64,000 nucleotides of DNA, taken from contig NZ_JACIEJ010000001.1 of the NCBI RefSeq assembly GCF_014196795.1, forward strand, positions 310,001 through 374,000, given 5' to 3'. This DNA comes from Sagittula marina. GTDB taxonomy: Bacteria > Pseudomonadota > Alphaproteobacteria > Rhodobacterales > Rhodobacteraceae. The notes under the pieces are model-generated. The model was not told where the DNA came from. It saw nothing but the letters and a program-made list of their open reading frames with translations, and searched no databases. This document shows positions 1-10,053 of this stretch, one piece after another. Every line of letters starts with the position of its first letter. Position 1 is the stretch's first letter. The translations under genes and the position numbers were made by a program.

Positions 1-1085
1 GCCCGGTAATCGTCTGCCATTTTCTGAATTGTATCATGCCACAGATAGATGCTGCCTGCATCTGCGTAAACTGGAATGTTCCGCAATGTCTCTTCGTAAA
101 TCGGGAGATTGTGACACAAGACAGGCACACCCAGCCCGGCGGCTTCCATGGGAGGCAGGCCGTAACCTTCGGCGAGGCTCGGAAAGAGAAAACCGGCGGC
201 TCCTGCGATCAGCGCTGTGACCTGCGGATCGGTTAGGCCAGACAGCTCGTGTACGCGGTGTGGCCGCGCATCGAGCCGGGCGAAGGTGGCGTGATTTTCC
301 CAGCCGCGGTGACCGAGGATCAACAGATCTGCATCGACACCTTTCTCCCACACATCGAGCAGCAAGGCGTGGTTCTTCCGTGGCTCGATGGTGCCGAGCG
401 TGACGAAGTAAGGTACCCGCCACGGGCCGTCGGGTGCCGTGCCTAGGGCTGCCAGATCGACACCCAGCGGCGTGACCAGCGTGCTTGGAACGTGGTGCAG
501 ATGCCGATGAAGATCGGTCTCCGTCTGGATGGAATTGCACAGGATAAGATCGGCGTGTCGCCCGACGCGCTGCAGGAAGCTGCGAAAGGTCTCGACTGTG
601 CCCGGACGTTGATATTCTGGGTGATCGAGCGGTATTGTGTCGTGGATAAGCACAGCTTTCTGCGCATCCAAAGAGGTCAGGGCGTGGATCAGGCGACGGG
701 TGAAGTTCGTGTGGCCAAGGTTGATGTACCTCACGCCCTTCGGCAGATGGTTGCGAAGCATCCGAGGCAGACCCGGCGGGAGGCAACGGTCAAGGGCCCG
801 TTGTCGCAGCTCGGCCTCTGCCCCTGCGCGCAACGGGTCCATGTTGCGTTTCAAGCGGGACAAGATGTCTGGTGCCGCCCATCCGCCATGCAGGATGCGC
901 TCCCGTAGAACGGCGCAGCCGTGGCGGTCCAAAAGCATGTAGCCAAATGCGGATCGCACCAGCCCGTACAGCGGGGCGTCCAGTGTCAGAAGATGATCGA
1001 GCCAAGCAAATTCCACCCGATCCACGCCGGTCAGCGGGCGTCCGGCACGGCTGACGAGGCGAGACAGGTCGAGGAGGCGGGTCAT
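1..1085 (-). CDS. Glycosyltransferase, GT4 family (C-terminus beyond window edge)
   Basis: Probable retaining GT-B glycosyltransferase that adds a sugar to a surface polysaccharide or exopolysaccharide. Reading the minus strand from the ATG at 1085 gives an open frame to base 1 (about 361 codons, no stop), so the C-terminus lies outside the window. The N-terminal half starts MTRLLDLSRLVSRAGRPLTG. In the second half VTLGTIEPRKNH is the family's phosphate-loop motif, followed by FPSLAEGYGLPPMEA, the Glu-containing nucleotide-sugar binding motif of GT4 enzymes. Neighbours galE and galU supply UDP-sugars. The family is secure; donor and acceptor cannot be told from sequence. Other frames across this stretch lack these motifs. 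Confidence 0.88.
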   Translation of the reverse strand, partial: MTRLLDLSRLVSRAGRPLTGVDRVEFAWLDHLLTLDAPLYGLVRSAFGYMLLDRHGCAVLRERILHGGWAAPDILSRLKRNMDPLRAGAEAELRQRALDRCLPPGLPRMLRNHLPKGVRYINLGHTNFTRRLIHALTSLDAQKAVLIHDTIPLDHPEYQRPGTVETFRSFLQRVGRHADLILCNSIQTETDLHRHLHHVPSTLVTPLGVDLAALGTAPDGPWRVPYFVTLGTIEPRKNHALLLDVWEKGVDADLLILGHRGWENHATFARLDARPHRVHELSGLTDPQVTALIAGAAGFLFPSLAEGYGLPPMEAAGLGVPVLCHNLPIYEETLRNIPVYADAGSIYLWHDTIQKMADDYR

Positions 1086-1450
1086 GACAGGATGCTATAT
1101 CGCATGGCTGTTTGGGGCCAGTCCGGAATGGAAGGGGAATTGTGTTGTAGCCAGCTGCGGGCACTTCACGGCATGGGGGGAGGATGCCAGGGCGAAAGCG
1201 TCACTGCGTGTCCTTCGTTTCAGGTCCAAGTTTTCTGCATCTACGCGGAAAACTACAGCGAACGAACCCTCAGTTCGCCCACCGCTCTGCAAAGGCTGAG
1301 GAGTTTCCGCGGCCTGATGAACACTCAGGGCTGAGCTTGGAGTCCTTGCATAAGGCTTTCAGGTGCTTTTTCTCGCCATGCGTCGCAGTGTCGAATGAGG
1401 CGGCCCAACTGTACACGGCGACGTGCTATGAGCCGTGGGCCGCCCATTGT
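1086..1450. other. Intergenic stretch between glycosyltransferase and galE, nothing recognised
   Basis: About 365 bases upstream of the GT4 start and downstream of galE. Short open frames exist on both strands, but none has a convincing start, ribosome site or recognisable protein. It probably carries the promoter of the glycosyltransferase gene and the 3' end of the galU-galE transcript. No clear hairpin followed by a T-run was seen. Confidence 0.4.
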
Positions 1451-2437
1451 TCATTTGTCGTAATGGCCGTTCTTATGCCATCGCCACGCGTCCGCGATCA
1501 TCTGCGGCATGGTGGAGCGGTCCGGATTCCAGCCCAGCTCGGCACCGGCACGGGTGGAGCCTGAGACCAGCTTCGTTGCGTCGCCTGCGCGGCGCGGACC
1601 TTCGGAATGGGGCACTTCGGCATTTGTGACCGTCGCGGCGGAGGTGATGACCTCGCGCACAGAAAAGCCGTCGCCCGTGCCGAGGTTGAACACTCGGCTG
1701 CCCTTGCCGTCCTGCAACCATTTCAGACCAAGGATATGCGCGTCCACGAGGTCGCAGACATGCACATAATCGCGGATGCAGGTGCCGTCCTGGGTATCGT
1801 AATCGGTGCCGTGAATGGTCAGGGCGGCGCGCTGGCCGTCCACCGCTTCGAGCATGACAGGGATCAGGTGCGTCTCGGGGCGGTGGTGTTCACCGACCTC
1901 GCCCTCCGGATCGCCGCCGGCCACGTTGAAGTAGCGAAAGATCACCGAGCGCAGGCCGTCGGAGGCCTCAAAGTCGCGCAGGATGTTTTCGACGGCACGC
2001 TTGGACGCGCCGTAGGCGTTCAGCGGCTCTTGGGGCGTGTTCTCGTCCAGCACGACGTTGTCATGTTCGCCGTAAGTGGCACAGGTGGAGGAGAAGACAA
2101 AATCAAGACATCCGGCGTCGACGGCGGCTTCGATCAGGGTGAGTGAACCACACACGTTGTTGCGCCAGTACATGCCAGGCTTGGCCATTGCCTCACCTAC
2201 CTGGCTGAGCGCGGCGAAGTGCATGACGGCGATGGGCTGATATTTGGCGAAAACCTCATCCAGTCGAGCGCGATCCATCAGGTCACCCTGTTCAAAGGGG
2301 CCGAATTTTACCGCGTCTTGCCAGCCTGTTACGAGATTGTCGAAGGTGACCGGAGTGAACCCGGCCGCCTTCAGTGCTTTACAGGCGTGACTGCCGATGT
2401 AGCCAGCCCCGCCTGTAACAAGTACGTATTGTGTCAC
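1451..2437 (-). CDS. galE: UDP-glucose 4-epimerase
   Basis: Cytoplasmic NAD-dependent short-chain dehydrogenase-type epimerase interconverting UDP-glucose and UDP-galactose, supplying UDP-galactose for surface glycans. The 328-residue product is the usual GalE length. It begins MTQYVLVTGGAGYIGSHA, the Rossmann GxxGxxG NAD site. SSTCATYGE around residue 120 and the YGASKRAVE stretch give the catalytic Ser/Thr and the Tyr-x-x-x-Lys pair. RYFNVAGGDPEGEVGEHH and the DGTCIRDYVHVCDL segment are GalE hallmarks. Its start lies 12 bases after the galU stop on the same strand, so the two are almost certainly co-transcribed. Confidence 0.95.
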   Translation of the reverse strand: MTQYVLVTGGAGYIGSHACKALKAAGFTPVTFDNLVTGWQDAVKFGPFEQGDLMDRARLDEVFAKYQPIAVMHFAALSQVGEAMAKPGMYWRNNVCGSLTLIEAAVDAGCLDFVFSSTCATYGEHDNVVLDENTPQEPLNAYGASKRAVENILRDFEASDGLRSVIFRYFNVAGGDPEGEVGEHHRPETHLIPVMLEAVDGQRAALTIHGTDYDTQDGTCIRDYVHVCDLVDAHILGLKWLQDGKGSRVFNLGTGDGFSVREVITSAATVTNAEVPHSEGPRRAGDATKLVSGSTRAGAELGWNPDRSTMPQMIADAWRWHKNGHYDK

Positions 2438-2449
2438 GTGTCGCTTCCG

Positions 2450-3346
2450 TTATTCGGCGGCTTTGCGCGAGGCCATCAGTTCGGTCAGGTATCCTTCGAG
2501 ATCGTCACGCAGTTCGTCGCGTGCAAGGCCGAAAGCCACGGTGGCCTGAAGAAAACCGGACTTGGACCCGCAGTCAAAGCGCTGGCCACGGAACCGGAAG
2601 CCATAAACGCCGCCATCATCCTTGCCGATTTCTTCTGCGATGGCATCGGTCAACTGGATCTCGCCACCTGCACCGGTTTTCTTCTGGTTCAGGTTCTCGA
2701 AAATCTGCGGCGACAGTATGTAGCGACCGATCACTGCAAGGTTGGATGGTGCGTCTTCGGGCTCCGGCTTCTCGACCATGCCTTTGACCTTGACGATGGA
2801 GCCCATGTCTTCGTCCACGTCGAGCACACCGTAGGATTTGGTCTTTTCCGTCGGCACTTCCATAGCGGCAACCATGTTGCCGCCGGTTTCCTCATAGGCT
2901 TCGACCATCTGCTGCAAACACGGCTTTTCGGCGGCGATCACATCGTCTGGAAGCACAACGGCAAAGGGTTCGTCGCCCACAAGGCGGCGCGCACACCAGA
3001 TGGCATGTCCAAGGCCAAGCGCCTTGTGTTGCCGGATGTAGGCGATCTCACCGGAGTCCATGTTGGTGGCCTTCAGGATCTCCAGCAGTTCGGTTTTGTC
3101 TTTTTTCTGAAGTTCCTGCTCCAGCGTCGGGGCCACGTCGAAGTAATCTTCGAGGGCGCCTTTGCCGCGCGAGGTAACGAAAATGAACTCCTTGATGCCA
3201 GCAGCGCGGCATTCATCAATGGCGTATTGAACCAGTGGGCGGTCCACCAGTGTCATGATCTCCTTCGGGACCGATTTGGTCGCCGGAAGAAAGCGGGTTC
3301 CAAGGCCTGCGACCGGGAAAATCGCCTTCGTGACCTTTTTACGCAT
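2450..3346 (-). CDS. galU: UTP-glucose-1-phosphate uridylyltransferase
   Basis: Makes UDP-glucose from UTP and glucose-1-phosphate, the precursor for galE and for surface polysaccharides. The 298-residue protein starts MRKKVTKAIFPVAGLGTRFL; the glycine-rich GLGTRFLPATKSVPKE loop is the nucleotide-binding signature. Later motifs VVLPDDVI, GMVEKPEPEDAPSNLAVIGRY and GGEIQLTDAI are typical of GalU. The frame stays open 116 codons further upstream, but the ATG at 3346 is preceded by AAGGAG with 7 bases spacing and matches the family start, so the longer form is rejected. First gene of a galU-galE pair; 154 bases separate it from the GT2 gene upstream. Confidence 0.95.
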   Translation of the reverse strand: MRKKVTKAIFPVAGLGTRFLPATKSVPKEIMTLVDRPLVQYAIDECRAAGIKEFIFVTSRGKGALEDYFDVAPTLEQELQKKDKTELLEILKATNMDSGEIAYIRQHKALGLGHAIWCARRLVGDEPFAVVLPDDVIAAEKPCLQQMVEAYEETGGNMVAAMEVPTEKTKSYGVLDVDEDMGSIVKVKGMVEKPEPEDAPSNLAVIGRYILSPQIFENLNQKKTGAGGEIQLTDAIAEEIGKDDGGVYGFRFRGQRFDCGSKSGFLQATVAFGLARDELRDDLEGYLTELMASRKAAE

Positions 3347-3500
3347 CCGCTTGCTCCTTCTCTCTATTAAATCAAATAAAATTTCGACGTTTTGTCGACG
3401 TACGGGGACGCTGCGTCGCAGCATCTTGCCGTCGGCGTGACCTTTGCCTTTATAATCGAAAATGGCCAGTGCTTGGTTCCATATAATAGCAGAAAAGAGC

Positions 3501-4748
3501 CTATTCGCATATCGAGAAGCCATCTGGCCCGCGAACTCTTGCCGTGCGACGCTGTTCAGCGTCACATCTGCGCGCAAAACGCCAAGGTTGCAGCAGGGGC
3601 GCGTCCCGCTGGCTGCGTCCCCAGAGGCCTCCGGTCTGCTCCCAAACACCGTCCTGTGTAAAGCGCAGGCGGTGATAACGAGCTGTGGGATCAAGCAAAA
3701 TCAGGGTGGTGATGTTGCCATTAGCTGCGCTGCGGGCAGCCTCGGCGCGGAGCTTGGCGGCTTGCCAAATTCGACCTGTGAGGGTGTGGCGGCTTGCGCC
3801 GGGGCGACCGGGGAAAGCAAGAAATTCCGAAGCGGCACGCGGGATGGAGGGCGTTTCTTTCAGTGAACGTTTCAGGCCGTCGCGCGCGCCTTGATCCAAC
3901 CCGCGCATGAGGCGGCTCACGTCAAGCGGGTCCAGTGAACCACGCTGCATCGCGCGCAGCAGACGATTGCGTTGTCCGTTACGGAACACCTGCCATGCAG
4001 GTGCGCGCGCAGCGCTGCGGCAATGTTTGCGCAAAAAGGCCTGTTGCGACGCGCCGATCTGCGTGAGGTCGCGCGGTGTGCGGTCGGACGCGCGACGGTC
4101 GGATGCCTCGAACCCATGATGCACCTGCGCAAGCGGCACGATGGCGGTGGCGTGGCCCGCTTGGGCAAGACGCATGTTCATATCTGTTTCATCAAGGAAA
4201 AAGTGAAAGGCCGGATCGAAGCCGCCAAGTCCCGAGAGTACATCTCGGCGCAGCGCCATATTGGTACCTTCGGTCTTGATCGCACTGTCGTGGGCGGGCT
4301 GTAGAACGGTGGGATGGGTGTCGGACACGTCGAGCGGTGTGGTCTCGCCTGTTGTGTCCACGGTGCGGGCGCGCCACTGAAACGAAATGCCGTTGCGCCC
4401 GATGACGAAGCCCCCGGCCGCGGCGATATCCCCGGTTTCGAAGGGGGCAGCGAGGTGGTGCAGCCAGAGCGGCTCCGGCACGGCATCGTCGTCGATGAAG
4501 GCGATAACCTCTCCTGCAGCTTGGGCAATGCCAAGATTGCGGGCCACAGAAATGTTGGGTTGATCGAAAGATATGGTCTTCAAATGGGGCGCATGATCGG
4601 TCGACTTGACCGCATCCTGACCTGCGGGGCAGGCTACGATGACCACTTCGAAGTTCTGGTAATCTAGTTGTGCAATCCCGGCCAGGCATCGGAGCAACGC
4701 CGCCGGACGATGCCGGCTGACCACCACGATGCTCACCGGGAGAGGCAT
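3501..4748 (-). CDS. Glycosyltransferase family 2
   Basis: Predicted inverting GT-A glycosyltransferase. From the ATG at 4748 the 415-residue product begins MPLPVSIVVVSRHRPAALLR, the standard GT2 N-terminus. Visible motifs are FIDDDAVPEP (DDD metal/nucleotide-sugar site, about residue 95), EGTNMALRRDVL and GGFDPAFHFFLDETDMNMRL (acceptor-side ED-like motif). The C-terminal third is Arg-rich and not recognised. The start codon shares one base with the cysQ stop (TGATG), which fixes the start and implies translational coupling. The frame is open further upstream inside cysQ but that extension is meaningless. Likely role is sugar transfer in a surface glycan; substrates unknown. Confidence 0.85.
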   Translation of the reverse strand: MPLPVSIVVVSRHRPAALLRCLAGIAQLDYQNFEVVIVACPAGQDAVKSTDHAPHLKTISFDQPNISVARNLGIAQAAGEVIAFIDDDAVPEPLWLHHLAAPFETGDIAAAGGFVIGRNGISFQWRARTVDTTGETTPLDVSDTHPTVLQPAHDSAIKTEGTNMALRRDVLSGLGGFDPAFHFFLDETDMNMRLAQAGHATAIVPLAQVHHGFEASDRRASDRTPRDLTQIGASQQAFLRKHCRSAARAPAWQVFRNGQRNRLLRAMQRGSLDPLDVSRLMRGLDQGARDGLKRSLKETPSIPRAASEFLAFPGRPGASRHTLTGRIWQAAKLRAEAARSAANGNITTLILLDPTARYHRLRFTQDGVWEQTGGLWGRSQRDAPLLQPWRFARRCDAEQRRTARVRGPDGFSICE

Positions 4749-5545
4749 CAGCCTTGCTTCAGATCCACGCCTGGTGCGTAGGCGATGAAGAAACAGTTTG
4801 CGAAGCCGTCTTTGCCGTAAGCCAGCGGTGTGTGGTCGTCGAAACGCACGACCTGTCCCCCAGCGCCAGCGAGCACGGCGTGCCCGGCGGCAGTGTCCCA
4901 TTCCATTGTGCGGCCGAGGCGCGGGTAGATGTCTGCCTCTCCAGTCGCCACAAGGCAGAACTTGAGCGAAGATCCGGCAGAGCGCATGTCCTTCACATTG
5001 TATTTGCTGATGTAATCGTCGGTGGCCTGATCTCGGTGCGATTTGGATGCAACGACCATCAGAGCTTCATTGTCGGGCTCTGTAACGCGGATGTCCTTGG
5101 TCTCGCCCTTTGTGCCGGCCTTGAAGGGACCGGTTTCCTCGACCGAGTGGCCGACGGAATTGGTGTAGAACATGCGCTCGCGCGCCGGGGCATAGACCAC
5201 GCCACGAGTCGGCACGCCGTCTTCCACCAATGCGATGTTCACAGTGAAATCGCCCCGGCGGTTGATGAACTCCTTTGTGCCGTCCAATGGGTCAACGATC
5301 AGGAATGTGCGCGCGTCGATGCTGTGGGAGGCAGCCTGCTCTTCGGTTACCAGGGGCACATCGGGGAAGGCCTCGCGCAGGCCTGCGGAAATCAATGCGT
5401 CAGCCGCTTCGTCAGCCTCTGTCACTGGCGATTCGTCGGACTTGGTTTTCACTTCGAAATCGTCGGCGTTGTAGATCTCCATGATCTTGTCGCCGGCCTC
5501 GATCGACAGGCGTCGCAGCACCGTCATCAGATCGGAATAGTTCAT
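4748..5545 (-). CDS. cysQ: 3'(2'),5'-bisphosphate nucleotidase CysQ
   Basis: Inositol-monophosphatase-fold, Mg-dependent, lithium-sensitive phosphatase that removes 3'-phosphoadenosine 5'-phosphate, a by-product of sulfotransferase and PAPS-reductase reactions. The 265-residue protein contains VTEADEAAD, LVTEEQA and the metal-binding DPLDGTKEFINRRGDFTVNI motif near residue 90, plus WDTAAGHAVLAGAGG near the C-terminus, which together mark CysQ rather than a simple inositol phosphatase. First gene of a minus-strand unit coupled to the GT2 gene. Placement beside glycosyltransferases could mean a sulfated polysaccharide, but no sulfotransferase is visible here. Confidence 0.92.
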   Translation of the reverse strand: MNYSDLMTVLRRLSIEAGDKIMEIYNADDFEVKTKSDESPVTEADEAADALISAGLREAFPDVPLVTEEQAASHSIDARTFLIVDPLDGTKEFINRRGDFTVNIALVEDGVPTRGVVYAPARERMFYTNSVGHSVEETGPFKAGTKGETKDIRVTEPDNEALMVVASKSHRDQATDDYISKYNVKDMRSAGSSLKFCLVATGEADIYPRLGRTMEWDTAAGHAVLAGAGGQVVRFDDHTPLAYGKDGFANCFFIAYAPGVDLKQG

Positions 5546-5696
5546 GCGAAATCTCCTTGGGACACCACGGTGCGCGGTTTGTTGATTTGGCTCTATGTTC
5601 GTCTTATGGTCGCTATAACGATAAACGGCAAGTCAACCAAATTCGCCCTATAAATAGGCAGGCAGCGGCGAAAATGCCGTGGCAGTGGAGTGGTCA

Positions 5697-6527
5697 ATGT
5701 TTCAGACGTACCGCCCGAAATCCAAGTTGGAGTCGGCGCTCAACATATGTGAGCTGATCTACCACAATTCTGTCCGGGCGGTGCGCAAAACGCATGAAAA
5801 CGCCTTTATGGCGATTTTTATCAATCTGCTGCAAACGATCATTTTTGTGCTCGCATTTTACGCGATGTTTTCGATCATGGGCATGAAGGGCGCGGCGTTG
5901 CGTGGCGATTTCATGGTCTACATCATGACGGGTGTTTTTCTATACCTGACGCACAGCAAGACAATGGGCGCCGTTGCCGGGTCAGAGGGGCCGGCCAGCC
6001 CGATGATGCAACACGCCCCGATGAACACGATGATCGCTATCCTGTCCGGGATGGTGTCTTCGCTATACATCCAGATGCTATCGCTGATCTTGGTCCTGTT
6101 TGTGTATGATGTGGCTTTCAATCCGTTCGTTCTGCAGGAGATCCACGACCCGATCGGATGCATGTTAATGGTCATATTGTCCTGGTTCTCCGGGGCTGCA
6201 ATCGGGCTGGTGTTTCTGGCGGTCAAGCCTTGGGCGCCTTCGCCTGTTGGGATCATTTCGACAATTTACCAGCGGGCAAACATGATTGCCTCGGGCAAGA
6301 TGTTCGTGGCCAACACGCTGCCAGGATACATGGTCGTCATGTTCGACTGGAACCCGTTGTTCCACACGATTGACCAGTCTCGCGGATATGCGTTCAAGGA
6401 TTACAATCCGCACAACTCGAACTGGGAATATCCACTGTACCTGTCGCTGGTGTTGATCATGATTGGCTTGATGGGCGAATTTTACACGCGAAAGCATGCC
6501 TCTGCGTCGTGGAGTGCGCGTCAATGA
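5697..6527 (+). CDS. ABC-2 type polysaccharide/lipid export permease (KpsM-like)
   Basis: Inner-membrane permease subunit of an ABC exporter of the capsule/O-antigen type. The 276-residue product has about six hydrophobic segments (for example IFINLLQTIIFVLAFYAMF, YIQMLSLILVLFVYDVAF, LYLSLVLIMIGLMGEFYTR), fitting one ABC-2 transmembrane domain. A GTG at 5679 would add six residues, but the ATG at 5697 has GGAG six bases upstream and gives the expected MFQTYRPKS start. No ATP-binding partner gene is in the window. It overlaps the next gene by four bases (ATGA). Divergent from cysQ across about 150 bases that should hold both promoters. Confidence 0.82.
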   Translation: MFQTYRPKSKLESALNICELIYHNSVRAVRKTHENAFMAIFINLLQTIIFVLAFYAMFSIMGMKGAALRGDFMVYIMTGVFLYLTHSKTMGAVAGSEGPASPMMQHAPMNTMIAILSGMVSSLYIQMLSLILVLFVYDVAFNPFVLQEIHDPIGCMLMVILSWFSGAAIGLVFLAVKPWAPSPVGIISTIYQRANMIASGKMFVANTLPGYMVVMFDWNPLFHTIDQSRGYAFKDYNPHNSNWEYPLYLSLVLIMIGLMGEFYTRKHASASWSARQ

Positions 6528-7141
6528 TAGCGCGCGCGTACCTCATGCGTCTTGTGATGATCTTTGCGGCTTTGCTCGGCGGCGCTGTTCATGCGCAGGA
6601 GCTTCCGGCGATGTTTGATGTGACGGGTGTGCGGACGGACGACGTTTTGAACGTGCGCAGCGGGCCAGGAGTTGGCAATCCTGTGATCGGGTCATTGACC
6701 CACGATGAGACGCGGGTCGAGGTGACGGCAATTCAAGGCAATTGGGCGCGTTTCAATCTGGATGAAGGGGTGGGCTGGGCATCTTTGCGCTTCCTTGAGC
6801 GCCGGTCGGAGGAAAGTGTCGCCAATGCCCAAGGGCTGCGATGCTTCGGGACAGAGCCGTTCTGGGATCTGGAAATCGTGCCGGAAGAGACTGCGCAGCT
6901 GCGCCGTCTCGATACTCCGCTGGTGGATGTGTTCCAGGTCGGAGCCCTGGGCAGGCTGCCAGCCGAGGTGGAAAAATATGCCATGCGCGGCGTCGGGGCC
7001 TCGCGCGAAATTGCGGCGGTGATCACGCCGGACACCTGCACCGACGGCATGTCGGACCGTATCTACGGGTTGGACGCGACGGTCTTTGTGACCGGGTCGC
7101 AGGGGCCGACTTATGGTGGCTGTTGTTCCCTGACGGACTAG
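6524..7141 (+). CDS. Secreted SH3-domain protein
   Basis: Periplasmic protein of unknown role. The 205-residue product begins MIARAYLMRLVMIFAALLGG with a signal peptide ending at VHA-QE. Residues about 30-95 form a bacterial SH3 (SH3b) domain, with VLNVRSGPGVGNPVIGSL being the hallmark of cell-wall-binding or protein-binding SH3 repeats. The C-terminal half (CFGTEPFWDLEI onwards) resembles the small COG3650-type periplasmic domain and ends TYGGCCSLTD. The ATG overlaps the permease stop (ATGA), so the two are coupled. The stop codon is shared palindromically with alkB on the other strand. Confidence 0.78.
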   Translation: MIARAYLMRLVMIFAALLGGAVHAQELPAMFDVTGVRTDDVLNVRSGPGVGNPVIGSLTHDETRVEVTAIQGNWARFNLDEGVGWASLRFLERRSEESVANAQGLRCFGTEPFWDLEIVPEETAQLRRLDTPLVDVFQVGALGRLPAEVEKYAMRGVGASREIAAVITPDTCTDGMSDRIYGLDATVFVTGSQGPTYGGCCSLTD

Positions 7142-7737
7142 GTCACGACGCGCAACGTCAGGTTCAATCGCCCGCCTTCTGAAAAAAGCGTCGATGAGCC
7201 GGGACGTACGCGGTCTACCCCGTGAAAGGCGCGCCGCGATGTGCCAGTCAGCAGCACCACGTCGCCAGACGTCAGCCAGTGAGATTTGGTGCTGTCTTTG
7301 CGGTCCTCTCCGCCCATGCGAAACAGGGCGTCGTCCCCCAAAGACACAGACAGCACCGGGCAATCGTAGTCCTGCTCGTCCTTGTCCTGATGCAGGCCCA
7401 TGCGGGCGTCCTCGGCGTACCAGTTGATCAGGCAGCATTCTGGTGCGCGCTCGCAGTCGGCAAACCGGTCCCAAAGCGCAAGAATGCTCGCGGGAATCGG
7501 GGGCCATGCCTGTCCGTCCGGATGGTGCTTTTCGTAGCGGTAGCCGCGCGTGTCGCTGATCCAGCCAAAATCGCCCGCCGCAGACATGCGCACGGACATC
7601 GGTCCGCGCCGGGTGCGAGGTCGGACCAGAGGCGCTGCGCGCAGCACCTCGCGGACATCGTCAACGACGGCTAGCTGGGCCGCGCGGTCCAAAGCGCCGG
7701 GAAAAATGCGAAACCCTTTGATCTTTAGCTCTGTCAT
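7138..7737 (-). CDS. alkB: Alpha-ketoglutarate-dependent DNA repair dioxygenase AlkB
   Basis: Fe(II)/2-oxoglutarate dioxygenase that oxidatively removes alkyl groups from 1-methyladenine and 3-methylcytosine in DNA or RNA. The 199-residue product carries NWYAEDARMGLHQDKDE, giving the iron ligands His116 and Asp118; His172 in RRAFHGVDR is the third ligand; RLNLTLR (Arg190, Arg196) is the 2-oxoglutarate Arg-x5-Arg site. The frame is open upstream to 7989, but that part has no AlkB similarity and would run into the dnaK promoter, so the ATG at 7737 is chosen. Convergent with the SH3 gene, overlapping it by four bases. Confidence 0.93.
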   Translation of the reverse strand: MTELKIKGFRIFPGALDRAAQLAVVDDVREVLRAAPLVRPRTRRGPMSVRMSAAGDFGWISDTRGYRYEKHHPDGQAWPPIPASILALWDRFADCERAPECCLINWYAEDARMGLHQDKDEQDYDCPVLSVSLGDDALFRMGGEDRKDSTKSHWLTSGDVVLLTGTSRRAFHGVDRVRPGSSTLFSEGGRLNLTLRVVT

Positions 7738-7887
7738 GTCGGGAAAACTGGCCCGTTTGAAACCAGTTGCCAAGGATTTCACGCTATAGCGCCTGAAATT
7801 CTCGCCAAAATGGGCGGTTCCCGCGACGTCAAACGGGGCCAGTTGCCTGTTGCAGTAAGAATCCGATGATTTGCGAGGGTCCGAATG

Positions 7888-7916
7888 CTTGGCAAAGCGC
7901 AGGGCGCTCCTTATAT
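7888..7916 (+). promoter_or_regulatory. Putative RpoH (sigma-32) promoter of dnaK
   Basis: CTTG at 7888-7891 and CTTATAT at 7910-7916, separated by 18 bases, match the alphaproteobacterial heat-shock consensus CTTG-N17/18-CYTATNT. It lies about 115 bases before the dnaK ATG and upstream of the 3' end of nothing else, so dnaK is the only plausible target. Seen by eye; no start-site data. Confidence 0.72.
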
Positions 7917-8030
7917 ACCCTCCGAACGCGGTGGCAGGTCCTCTGCCAGCGTAAATGAATGCGGGGTGTGGTCGCCAAAATGGGTCCATCGCCTCGTTGT
8001 ATCGCCTTGAGACAGAAAGGGATCGAAATC

Positions 8031-9956
<1,926 letters not shown>

Positions 9957-9980
9957 GGCACGCGCCCGGAAAACCGAGAG

Positions 9981-10015
9981 GGGCCGGTCCGGACACCGGG
10001 CCGGCCCTTTCTTCT
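9981..10015 (+). terminator. Hairpin terminator/attenuator between dnaK and dnaJ
   Basis: Arms GGGCCGGTCCGG (9981-9992) and CCGGGCCGGCCC (9996-10007) pair over 12 bases with one G-U, loop ACA, followed by TTTCTTCTG. The tail is an imperfect T-run, so partial termination is likely. This would give more DnaK than DnaJ from one promoter. Confidence 0.72.
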
Positions 10016-10053
10016 GACCGTGTGTCAGTCAATTCGGGCCGAGAGGAGGACAT

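Noticed and set aside
34-786. A 250-codon minus-strand frame at the window start
   Set aside because: A different frame of the same strand carries the GT4 motifs without a stop to base 1; this frame is an off-frame shadow.
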